From contig JAPPHC010000052.1 in the NCBI GenBank assembly GCA_028821145.1, positions 42,494-106,493 of the forward strand: 64,000 nucleotides of DNA, in the 5' to 3' direction. Below are positions 10,982 to 19,011 of this stretch, in pieces (position 1 is the stretch's first letter; each line of letters starts with the position of its first letter). Source of the stretch: Gammaproteobacteria bacterium. GTDB lineage: Bacteria; Pseudomonadota; Gammaproteobacteria; Steroidobacterales; Foliamicaceae. Under the pieces are notes generated by a model. The model ran no database searches. It saw only the letters and a program-made list of their open reading frames with translations, and was not told the DNA's origin. The position numbers and the translations under genes were made by a program.

Positions 10982-13000
10982 ATGCCGATGAGGAAATTTG
11001 TATTCGCGAAGATTCCCGGCGTGGTCGTCTGGACCGCGCTGTCATGCGGTTGCGCCGCGATTCCGTCGCCCGACGGCGCAAGCGGTCCGGAAGCCTCGCG
11101 GCAGTCGGCCCCCATGTCCGCCGGGGGGCTCGTGCGTTACACCGAAGAGCGCGAGGCCTGCGCGAACCGCAATCCCCTTCGCAACGCCTACTTCGGTGAT
11201 CTGCATGTGCATACGACCTACTCCTACGACGCCCGGCCCCTGGGCGTAACTACGGTGCCGTCCGACGCGTACCGCTACGCGCGCGGCGAGGAAATCCTGC
11301 TGCCGCCCTACGAGCAGGGCGGGCAACCGGTGGCGGTCCGGAAGGTCGGTCCCGCACTGGACTTTGCCGCCGTGACCGACCACGCCGAGTTCTTCGGCGA
11401 ACTGGCCCTGTGCGTGGACGCCGGCAGCGAGGCCTACGGCAGCCGAAGCTGCGAGGCCATCCGCAACGGTGGCCCCACGGCGATCCTGGTTCTGGTGCGA
11501 GGTCTGTCGAGAGACGTTCCGACGCGCAGCGCGGACATCTGCGGCGACGACGGCGCCCGTTGCATTGAAGCCTCGCGGACCTACTGGAAGCGCACCCGCG
11601 AGATGGCGGAAGCGGCCTACGATCGCTCTTCGAGTTGCAGTTTCACGAGCTTCGTAGCCTATGAGCACAGCGCCAGCCGCGACAACAACTCCTACCATCG
11701 CAACGTGATCTTTCGCAACGACAAGGTACCGGAGTTGCCGATTTCCACCTTCGAGGCACCGACCGACAGGGAGCTGTTCGACCTGCTGGGCGTCGAGTGC
11801 CTCGAGGGCGTGGCGGGATGCGATGTGCTGTCCATACCGCATAGCTCCAACCTGAGTTCCGGGGTCCTGTTTACCTCCGCTGTCGATGGTTCGGATTCCG
11901 CCCAGGTCGCAAAGGTCGCGGCGCGGCAGCGCAATGTGCTGGAGCCGATCGTGGAAATCTTTCAGCACAAGGGCAGCGCGGAGTGCTACAACGGGCTTCC
12001 CGGCATCCTGGGCGGGCCGGACGAGTTGTGCGACATGGAAGAACTGCGCCGGTATTACCGGGGATTGCCGGCGGAGGACAACCCGCCGCCGTTCTGCGGC
12101 GAAGGCGAGACGGGGATGGGCGCCAGCCTGAACGCCGGATGCGTCTCCCGGAACGACTATTACCGCGGCATTCTCCTGACCGGCCTGCAAACCGGTCGAC
12201 GGCTAGGCGCCAACCCCTACAAGTTCGGCGTGATCGGCTCGACGGACACGCATCTGTCCACGTCCGGCGACGTCGATGAGAGCGCCTGGCGCGGCCATAC
12301 CGTTTCCGAGACCGATCTCGGCGAGCGCCTCACGCCCAGCCCCGTGCATCCGATCGGGCTGTATACGAATCCGGGCGGCCTGGCGGGCGTCTGGGCGGTC
12401 GAGAACTCGCGCGACGCCCTGTTCGAAGCGCTGAAGCGGCGCGAAGTGTTCGGGACCACCGGCCCTCGCATCCAACCGCGCTTCTTCGGCAGCTGGGACT
12501 ACGCTGCGGAGGCCTGCGAGTCCGTGGCCGAATCCGGGTATGCGCAGGGCGTGCCCATGGGAGAGGACCTGCCTGCCGGTCCGACCGGCTCTTCGCCGCG
12601 CTTCCTGGTGGCGGCCGGGCGTGATCTCGAAAGCGCGCCGCTGCTGCGCCTTCAGGTGATCAAGGGCTGGGTGGACGACAACGACCAGGCGCACTACAAG
12701 GTGTTTGATGTCGCCGGAGATTCCGAGTCCAGCGGCGAGATAGATCCGGAAACGGGAGTCTGGAACGGCCCCGGGCACGACGCGCTGTGCGCCGTGTTCG
12801 AGGACCCTGAATTCGATCCGGATGAGCCGAGCTACTACTACATGCGCGCGGTGGAAACGCCGTCGTTGCGATGGAGCTCGCGCCAGTGCCTGGAACTGCC
12901 GTCCGAAGCGCGTCCGGCGGAGTGCGAAAACACGGCGCCCGGTGTCATCCGGGAGCTCGCCTGGAGTTCGCCCATCTGGTACACGCCTGAAGAAAGCTAG
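10982..13000 (+). CDS. DUF3604-family exported protein
   Basis: NPLRNAYFGDLHVHTTYSYDA, DFAAVTDHAEFFGE, SIPHSSNLSSG, GVIGSTDTH PHP-like metal-site motifs; N-terminal signal sequence. Confidence 0.85.
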   Translation: MPMRKFVFAKIPGVVVWTALSCGCAAIPSPDGASGPEASRQSAPMSAGGLVRYTEEREACANRNPLRNAYFGDLHVHTTYSYDARPLGVTTVPSDAYRYARGEEILLPPYEQGGQPVAVRKVGPALDFAAVTDHAEFFGELALCVDAGSEAYGSRSCEAIRNGGPTAILVLVRGLSRDVPTRSADICGDDGARCIEASRTYWKRTREMAEAAYDRSSSCSFTSFVAYEHSASRDNNSYHRNVIFRNDKVPELPISTFEAPTDRELFDLLGVECLEGVAGCDVLSIPHSSNLSSGVLFTSAVDGSDSAQVAKVAARQRNVLEPIVEIFQHKGSAECYNGLPGILGGPDELCDMEELRRYYRGLPAEDNPPPFCGEGETGMGASLNAGCVSRNDYYRGILLTGLQTGRRLGANPYKFGVIGSTDTHLSTSGDVDESAWRGHTVSETDLGERLTPSPVHPIGLYTNPGGLAGVWAVENSRDALFEALKRREVFGTTGPRIQPRFFGSWDYAAEACESVAESGYAQGVPMGEDLPAGPTGSSPRFLVAAGRDLESAPLLRLQVIKGWVDDNDQAHYKVFDVAGDSESSGEIDPETGVWNGPGHDALCAVFEDPEFDPDEPSYYYMRAVETPSLRWSSRQCLELPSEARPAECENTAPGVIRELAWSSPIWYTPEES

Positions 13001-13018
13001 CCCGGATAAAATTTCCGG

Positions 13019-13990
13019 ATGAGCCATGCAATTCAGGTAGACCGGGCGGGCGGCCCGGAAGTGATGGAGTGGCGCGCCGTCGAGGTGGACGCTCCCGGCC
13101 CAGGCGAACTGCTTATCGGTAACCGGGCCATCGGTTTCAACTTCATTGACACCTACTTCCGCACAGGCGTCTATCCGCTGGAATATCCGAGCGGACTCGG
13201 CTCCGAAGGCGCGGGCGAGGTGCTGGCGGTAGGCGAAGGTGTCGAAGGGTTCGCGCCGGGAGACCGGGTGGCTTATTGCACGCCGCCGATAGGGTCCTAT
13301 TCGGAGGAAAGAATCTATCCAGCCGACCGCACCGTGCCTCTTCCCGACTCCGTGAGCTTCGAGCAGGCGGCCGCCATGATGCTGAAAGGGCTGACGAGCT
13401 GGTACCTGCTGCACCACAGCTATCCGGTACGGCAAGGCGACGACGTGCTGCTGTACGCGGCCGCCGGGGGCGTGGGGCAGATCGCCGCCCAGTGGGCGGC
13501 GCTGTTGGGAGCGCGCGTCATCGGAATCGTGGGCAGCAGCGGCAAGGTGGACGAGGCGCGCCGGGCAGGCTGCGCCGACGTCGTGCTGGCCGACGATCCG
13601 GACCTCGTTGCCAAGGTGCGGGAACTGAGCGGCGGCGGCGTGGCGGCGGTGTACGACTCCCTGGGGAAGGACACGTTCATGCAGTCGCTGGACTGCCTGC
13701 GTCCGCTCGGCACGATGGTGACCTTCGGCAATGCAACCGGCCTGGTGGAGCCGATCGCGCCCATCGACCTTGCGCGGCGCGGCTCATTGAAGCTAACCCG
13801 GCCGATTCTGTTCGATTTCGTGTCGACCGAGGAGCAACTGCGCGGCGCGGCCGCAACCTTGTTCGAGCAGGTCGGATCGGGCGCACTCTCGATAAAGATC
13901 GGTCAGCGCTATCCCCTGCAGGACGTGGCCCAGGCGCACCGTGACGCCGAGGGCCGGCGCACCACCGGCTCGACGATTCTGCTGCCCTGA
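13019..13990 (+). CDS. Quinone oxidoreductase (zeta-crystallin-like MDR)
   Basis: VLLYAAAGGVGQIAAQWAALLGARVIG and PSGLGSEGAGEV motifs. Confidence 0.9.
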   Translation: MSHAIQVDRAGGPEVMEWRAVEVDAPGPGELLIGNRAIGFNFIDTYFRTGVYPLEYPSGLGSEGAGEVLAVGEGVEGFAPGDRVAYCTPPIGSYSEERIYPADRTVPLPDSVSFEQAAAMMLKGLTSWYLLHHSYPVRQGDDVLLYAAAGGVGQIAAQWAALLGARVIGIVGSSGKVDEARRAGCADVVLADDPDLVAKVRELSGGGVAAVYDSLGKDTFMQSLDCLRPLGTMVTFGNATGLVEPIAPIDLARRGSLKLTRPILFDFVSTEEQLRGAAATLFEQVGSGALSIKIGQRYPLQDVAQAHRDAEGRRTTGSTILLP

Positions 13991-13991
13991 A

Positions 13992-14987
13992 TCAGGCGTT
14001 GGGCAGGACGATGATCTTGCCGTCGCGGGCCGAGCCGGTGCGCGCGGCGTGGGCGAAGGCTTCGCGCCATTCATCCAGCGTGTAGCGGGCGGCAATCTTT
14101 GCGCTAAGGCGCCCGTCGGAGGCCATGAGCGCGATCTCGTTCTGTAACTCGTCGATTTCCTCTTCGGTGCGGGTCGCGAAACAGCGCGTCGTCGACATGC
14201 CGCACAGGCGGATGTCGTGCAGGAACATCTGCCAGAAATCGATCCGGCAGGGCTCGTCGGTCAGCGTGCCGTAATTCACGATCAGCCCACCGTCGGCCAA
14301 CCAATCGGCCATGCGCATCACGCCGTCGCCGGCGATGGCGTCGATTCCGAGGCGAATATCGGCCCCGCCGGTCGCTTCGCGTATGCGCCCCGCCAGGTCC
14401 GGTCCGTCGAGGACCACGGCATCGGCGCCCAGGTCCTTGAGTTCCTGAACGACTTCTTCCCGGCGCACGAGATTGACCGTTCGATAGCCCCACCTGGCCG
14501 CCAGGACGATCAGATACCGCCCGACGTTGGAATTGGCCGCGTCCTGCAGCACCCACTCGCCCTGCTCGAGATCCACGAAGTCCTGCAGCAGGGTCCAGGC
14601 GGTTGCGCCGTTGATGTTCGAAAGCACGAGCTGTTCCGCATCGCCGGCCGGCGCGCGCCGCATGCCCATGTCGTTCCGGTGGACCCGCACGTACTCGGAA
14701 AACGTGCCGCAGCCCAGCGGAAGAAACACGCGGTCGCCGACCTCGTAGCCCGAATCGGCGCCGGTCTCGACAACTTCTCCCACGCCCTCGAAGCCCGGCG
14801 TGACGGGCAGGGGACGGCGAAGCGCGTCGATGCCCTGCACCAGCTTGATGTCGGCGATGTGCATCGCGCTGGCTTCCAGCCTGGCGACGACCTCGCCCGG
14901 TCCCGGATCGCCGAGCTCAACCTCCTCCAGCCGCACCACGTCGGCCGGTTCGCCGTTCTCGTCGAACCTAAGCCGTCGTGTCCGCAT
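13992..14987 (-). CDS. MDR-superfamily alcohol dehydrogenase/quinone reductase-like
   Basis: PGFEGVGEVVETGADSGYEVGDRVFLPLG; WVLQDAANSNVGRYLIVLA. Confidence 0.85.
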   Translation of the reverse strand: MRTRRLRFDENGEPADVVRLEEVELGDPGPGEVVARLEASAMHIADIKLVQGIDALRRPLPVTPGFEGVGEVVETGADSGYEVGDRVFLPLGCGTFSEYVRVHRNDMGMRRAPAGDAEQLVLSNINGATAWTLLQDFVDLEQGEWVLQDAANSNVGRYLIVLAARWGYRTVNLVRREEVVQELKDLGADAVVLDGPDLAGRIREATGGADIRLGIDAIAGDGVMRMADWLADGGLIVNYGTLTDEPCRIDFWQMFLHDIRLCGMSTTRCFATRTEEEIDELQNEIALMASDGRLSAKIAARYTLDEWREAFAHAARTGSARDGKIIVLPNA

Positions 14988-15858
14988 CGGTGCGGTATCT
15001 GTCCAGCAGTTCCTCGCTGAGGCCGAATTCGCGGGCCAGCCCCTTGAACAGCGCGCCGGTCACGGCTTTCTCGCCCCGGTCGAGCAGGGCGCCTTCGACC
15101 TGGCCCCTGACCATCTTCTGCAGGGCCTTGGGTACCCCGTCGAGCATTTCCAGCGCCTGGGCGTCCCACTCCATCGCGTCCACTTCCGCGGTTTCCTCCG
15201 CTTCTTCCGTTTCCACGGGCGGCACGTACACGTCCGGCGGATCGCCCAGTACGTGCATGACCACGTCACGCGTGGAGGTATGGAAGTAGTCCTTGCGTTT
15301 CTCGTCGCCCAGCCCCACGGGCAGGTTCATGGCCGGCAGGCGCTCGGCGCGGGGCAGGGCGGCCAGGCCCTTGTCCATCACGATGGCTTCGATATTGCCT
15401 ATCACGTGGGCCTGGGTGCGGTCGAGTTCGTAGAACTTGTCGACCGTGCATTCCATGATCTGCGGGCACTCGGCGATGCTCGGCGGCTTCACCTTGCGCG
15501 ACGGAATCATCGTGTAGCCGGTGTAATCCAGTTCGTTGGCGCCATCGGGATAGAAACGGCCGGTCTCCATCATGTCTTCCAGCGTGTCGTATTTGGGGCA
15601 GTTGATGACGAACTCGCCCGTGTCCCTCATGTTGATGAAGGTGTGGGCGGTGTTGCGGCCGCCCAGCAGAATGCGCGGTTTCTTGTGCATCACGTCGTAC
15701 TGCATGATGTGCGAAAAGGCGCCGGCGTTCACGCGGCCATGCTTGTCCAGCGTGGTGACGATGGTGATGAGCTTGGGGAAGATCCAGTAATCCGAATACC
15801 AGAACGGCCGGATCCGCACTTCCTCCTTCTCGGGCAGTGTCTTTGCTTGTGCGTCCAT
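14968..15858 (-). CDS. Flavin reductase-like (split-barrel FMN-binding) protein
   Basis: Start MDAQAKTLPEKEEVRIRPFWYSDYW; LITIVTTLDKHGRVNAGAFSHIMQ...PRILLGG...TGEFVIN typical of flavoredoxin-like proteins. Confidence 0.75.
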   Translation of the reverse strand: MDAQAKTLPEKEEVRIRPFWYSDYWIFPKLITIVTTLDKHGRVNAGAFSHIMQYDVMHKKPRILLGGRNTAHTFINMRDTGEFVINCPKYDTLEDMMETGRFYPDGANELDYTGYTMIPSRKVKPPSIAECPQIMECTVDKFYELDRTQAHVIGNIEAIVMDKGLAALPRAERLPAMNLPVGLGDEKRKDYFHTSTRDVVMHVLGDPPDVYVPPVETEEAEETAEVDAMEWDAQALEMLDGVPKALQKMVRGQVEGALLDRGEKAVTGALFKGLAREFGLSEELLDRYRTDADTTA

Positions 15859-15984
15859 GTCGCGGAAGTATAGCCGCCATCCCTGATCCGGCGGGTAATT
15901 TTTCGATCTGCTAGACTCGCGCCGCGTCGCATCGGCCGGCCGGCCGACCGGCGCGACATCGAATCCGACAGGCGGGCATATTCC

Positions 15985-16866
15985 ATGGGTTTGCTGGACC
16001 GCGTATTCGGCCCGAAGACGATCGACGAGAAGTTCGTCGATAGCCCCATGCGCGACAACTGGTACCAGGCCAGTTCGTACTGGCCGTCGTCCTTCTCTTT
16101 GATCACGACCGTCAGCGAGGACGGTTCGACCAATATCGGCCCGTACCAGCTGACCCTTCCGTTCGAGGTCATCAGGGAGCGCTCGTTCCTGGTCTGCAGC
16201 CGCAAGGGTTCGAATACCGAGACCAACCTGCACCGTAATCCCAAGTGTGCGGTGAACTTCGTCGAGTTCGACAGGAAAAAGCTGAAGAAGATCGTCGGTC
16301 TGGGCTATCCGGGCCAGACCACCGAGGAAAAAATGGCCGACAACCCGTACACGCTGATCGAGAGCCCTACGCCCGGCCGCGGAACGGCGGATGGATGCCC
16401 GCTGATCATCAAGGAAGCGTTTCAGGTGCACGAAGCGCGCTGGGACGAGACGTTCCGGATCAAGGACGACGGCAGGACGCCCGAATACCTGGTGCTCAGG
16501 CTCGAAAACATCCTGCTGAAGGAAACCTGGGCGAAGAACATCGAGAACGGCACCCGGCGCATGCCCAACATGCCCATCACGTTCGGGTTCCGCGACGGCG
16601 AGAAGTTCTGGTTCGCCGAGCGAAAGAAGGCGTTCTGGTTCCCGACGCCAACCGACAAGGGCGCGAAGGAAGAATCGGTACTCTACGAAGCCAACCGCAT
16701 CGACCCGGAAGTCAGGTTCACGCGTGAAGCCTGCAAGCAACTGACCGGCATACCCAAGCCTTTCATCAAGACGGCGCTCAAGGGAATCATCAAGCAGGCG
16801 AAGGAGCGCGGCGTCACCGAGGTCGACCGCGAATTCGTCGAAATGCTGAACAAGGAGCGCGGCTGA
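15985..16866 (+). CDS. Second flavin reductase-like (split-barrel) protein
   Basis: PSSFSLITTVSEDGSTNIGPYQLTLPF...ERSFLVCSRKGSNTETNLHRNPKCAVNFVEF. Confidence 0.7.
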   Translation: MGLLDRVFGPKTIDEKFVDSPMRDNWYQASSYWPSSFSLITTVSEDGSTNIGPYQLTLPFEVIRERSFLVCSRKGSNTETNLHRNPKCAVNFVEFDRKKLKKIVGLGYPGQTTEEKMADNPYTLIESPTPGRGTADGCPLIIKEAFQVHEARWDETFRIKDDGRTPEYLVLRLENILLKETWAKNIENGTRRMPNMPITFGFRDGEKFWFAERKKAFWFPTPTDKGAKEESVLYEANRIDPEVRFTREACKQLTGIPKPFIKTALKGIIKQAKERGVTEVDREFVEMLNKERG

Positions 16867-16888
16867 CCGCCCCGGCTAACAGCCCTGG

Positions 16889-17425
16889 TCAGGTTCCCCC
16901 CGCGGGACTCAACACGATCGCCGCCCGGATCTCGTCAAAAACCGAGTCGGCAAACTGGTGGATCTGCTCGGTGGTGCGGTTCAATACCGGGTGAGGCGTA
17001 TACACGGACGCGCCGTCAAAACCTATCTTCGAACACTGTTGCTCGAACGCCTGCTTGAACGCGGTCGTCAGAACGCTGACGCCGGGAATGCCGAGGTTGT
17101 CGAGATCGTTCAGGTCATGGGTCGAGCAGGATGTGCATGACCCGCAGTCGGACAGAGCCAATACGACCACATCGGTTTCGGTGACGATGTCCTGGATGAT
17201 CTCGGTAGGGGCCGTGCGCGTATTCGTCGGTTTCTTGTACCGTTTGGTGGATACTTTCGACTCGGTGAACAATTGTTCGAGGCGGTCGACGAATTCGTCT
17301 CCCCGCATCTTGCCGATATCGAGCAGTGCCACGGTCTTGCCGTCCAGTGACGCGGGCGGCTGCTGCCGCGGCCTGTTCACCGCGGCCGATTCCGCTGTTG
17401 GATCCCGCAGGGTAATCGCGCTCAC
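16889..17425 (-). CDS. UGSC-family protein, cysteine form
   Basis: GTG start at 17425 overlapping the upstream stop (GTGA); ETDVVVLALSDCGSCTSCSTHDLNDLDNLGIPGVSVLT, with CGSC where UGSC selenoproteins carry Sec. Confidence 0.75.
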   Translation of the reverse strand: MSAITLRDPTAESAAVNRPRQQPPASLDGKTVALLDIGKMRGDEFVDRLEQLFTESKVSTKRYKKPTNTRTAPTEIIQDIVTETDVVVLALSDCGSCTSCSTHDLNDLDNLGIPGVSVLTTAFKQAFEQQCSKIGFDGASVYTPHPVLNRTTEQIHQFADSVFDEIRAAIVLSPAGGT

Positions 17426-18873
17426 AACACGATTTCCCTCGTGACGGGCTGAGATTCCTCCCGAAAACGGCCACCGGTCCAGCCGCAAAGGATCGCCGAG
17501 TACAGGCCGGCCTGTCCACCGGCGCGCACGATCAGCAGACCTTCGGGCCAGAACTTATTGACGGTCTCTTCGGCGCGCGCGGGATCGATACCCTCTCCGA
17601 CGCCCTGGGCGCCCTGCACGATCTCGGCCCCGGGCCTCTTCAGGTTGTCGTGCAGCGACGCCGTGATGTCGGCGCGGCTCCAACCAGCATCGCGAAAGAT
17701 GGCGTGATGCTCCGGCGACAGCACGAGCATCGCGTTCGTGAACTCGGCGAGCTTTACGTGTCCAACCGCCAGCAACGACATGGCCAGCGACTTGCTGAGT
17801 TCTTCAGGCGTATTGGAGCGCCAGTCGATGATCCCCTGCACCCCGTCGCCCTGGAACAGGGTGACGGTGTTCTGCCCTCGCTCGAATCCACGCGAGACCG
17901 ACAGCGGCTCCCAATCGGGATCCGTGTACTCGTCCTCGGCGAAACAGAACGTGTGTTTTCCCGGACCGCCAAGCGTCGAGCGATCCAGATCGCCCGGTAT
18001 GCCGCCGCCGACATTCCGCACGATCAACTGCAGTGCGCGGCCTATCGTCGAGTTCGCCCGATTGCCCTGGCCGAGCGCATTGATTCCCCAGTTCATCCCG
18101 ATCCTCTTGGCAATCGGCCCGTTGACGACGATGATCGGCGACGAGAAGCACGTTGTGCAGAGCAGCCCGTGCAAGGTAAAGACGGGCTCGAGCGCGGCCT
18201 CCAGCGCGGTCAGAACGACCGGGAAGTACTCCGGTTTACAGCCTGCCATGACCGCGTTGACCGCGGCTTTCTCGACCGTGATCGACGCCAGGTTGGGCGG
18301 GACCCTGCCGATGACTTCGTCGGCTGCGCGGCTCGTTCCATTGAGCATGCGAAGAATGCGCGCATCGGTCGGCGGCGTGACCGGCAGTCCATCGGTCCAG
18401 CCGTGATCGAAGCAGGACTCCATTTCGTCGTCCCAGTCCTCCAGGCGAACGACCCGTGCGGACAGTCCCGGGTCTCCATACCTTGCGACGAGATTCTCGT
18501 AAATGCCCGGCTCGATGCTCCTGGAACCGCACCCGGGGCGAAACTCGGGCAGGTCCTCCGCCAGCGTGGGCAGGTCCAGCATTTCACGCCAGCCGGCCCG
18601 GTCCCAGCCATCGACGCGACCCGTTTCCCTGTCGTGGTCGAGCGCGATCAGCGTCGGCGTGGTCTCGACGTTCCAACGGTAGGACTCTTCGAGCAACGTA
18701 TCGTCGCCGGGCGAATGCGCGCCGAGAAATGCCGGATCGTCCTGCACCAGGATTCTGATCGCCTTGCCGGCATCGATTGCTTCTCCGATGACCGGCTCGA
18801 TCAGCTGGCAGGTCTCGCACTCCGCCTTGACGAACAGGAGGTGCGAAATTTGCGAGGCATCGCTCATTTGCAA
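17422..18873 (-). CDS. Thioredoxin-like N-terminus fused to a large UGSC-associated domain
   Basis: N-terminus HLLFVKAECETCQLIEPV...VETTPTLIAL (CxxC plus cis-Pro TP, Trx fold); C-terminal region FDHGWTDGLPVTPPT...LLCTTCFSSPIIVVNGP. Confidence 0.65.
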   Translation of the reverse strand: MQMSDASQISHLLFVKAECETCQLIEPVIGEAIDAGKAIRILVQDDPAFLGAHSPGDDTLLEESYRWNVETTPTLIALDHDRETGRVDGWDRAGWREMLDLPTLAEDLPEFRPGCGSRSIEPGIYENLVARYGDPGLSARVVRLEDWDDEMESCFDHGWTDGLPVTPPTDARILRMLNGTSRAADEVIGRVPPNLASITVEKAAVNAVMAGCKPEYFPVVLTALEAALEPVFTLHGLLCTTCFSSPIIVVNGPIAKRIGMNWGINALGQGNRANSTIGRALQLIVRNVGGGIPGDLDRSTLGGPGKHTFCFAEDEYTDPDWEPLSVSRGFERGQNTVTLFQGDGVQGIIDWRSNTPEELSKSLAMSLLAVGHVKLAEFTNAMLVLSPEHHAIFRDAGWSRADITASLHDNLKRPGAEIVQGAQGVGEGIDPARAEETVNKFWPEGLLIVRAGGQAGLYSAILCGWTGGRFREESQPVTREIVL

Positions 18874-18898
18874 GGGCCTTCAAATAATACTTGAATGG

Positions 18899-18919
18899 TA
18901 GTATGGTAAATGGCATACT
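18899..18919. promoter_or_regulatory. AT-rich operator-like site: TAGTAT core and AGTATG-N8-CATACT inverted repeat
   Basis: Seen directly between divergent genes starting at 18873 (-) and 19012 (+); perfect 6-bp arms 18900-18905 and 18914-18919. Confidence 0.4.
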
Positions 18920-19011
18920 CCCTGATGTCTACATGAGCGAGTGGCGACTCTTGGTTGTGTAGAGGGAAAACCGAACAATGGACCAGCCGCAGGTCCGAAG
19001 GAGAAATCCAC

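Noticed and set aside
9802-11115. 437-aa minus-strand ORF opposite the MFS gene
   Set aside because: Low-complexity Arg/His-rich antisense frame; the plus strand encodes a convincing membrane transporter.
14968-16740. 590-aa minus-strand ORF as a single giant protein
   Set aside because: The upstream half is antisense to the second flavin-reductase-like gene; the real gene starts at ATG 15858.
16889-17425. Possible selenocysteine gene (UGSC family)
   Set aside because: The critical position is a Cys codon in an open frame; no in-frame TGA recoding or SECIS is needed.
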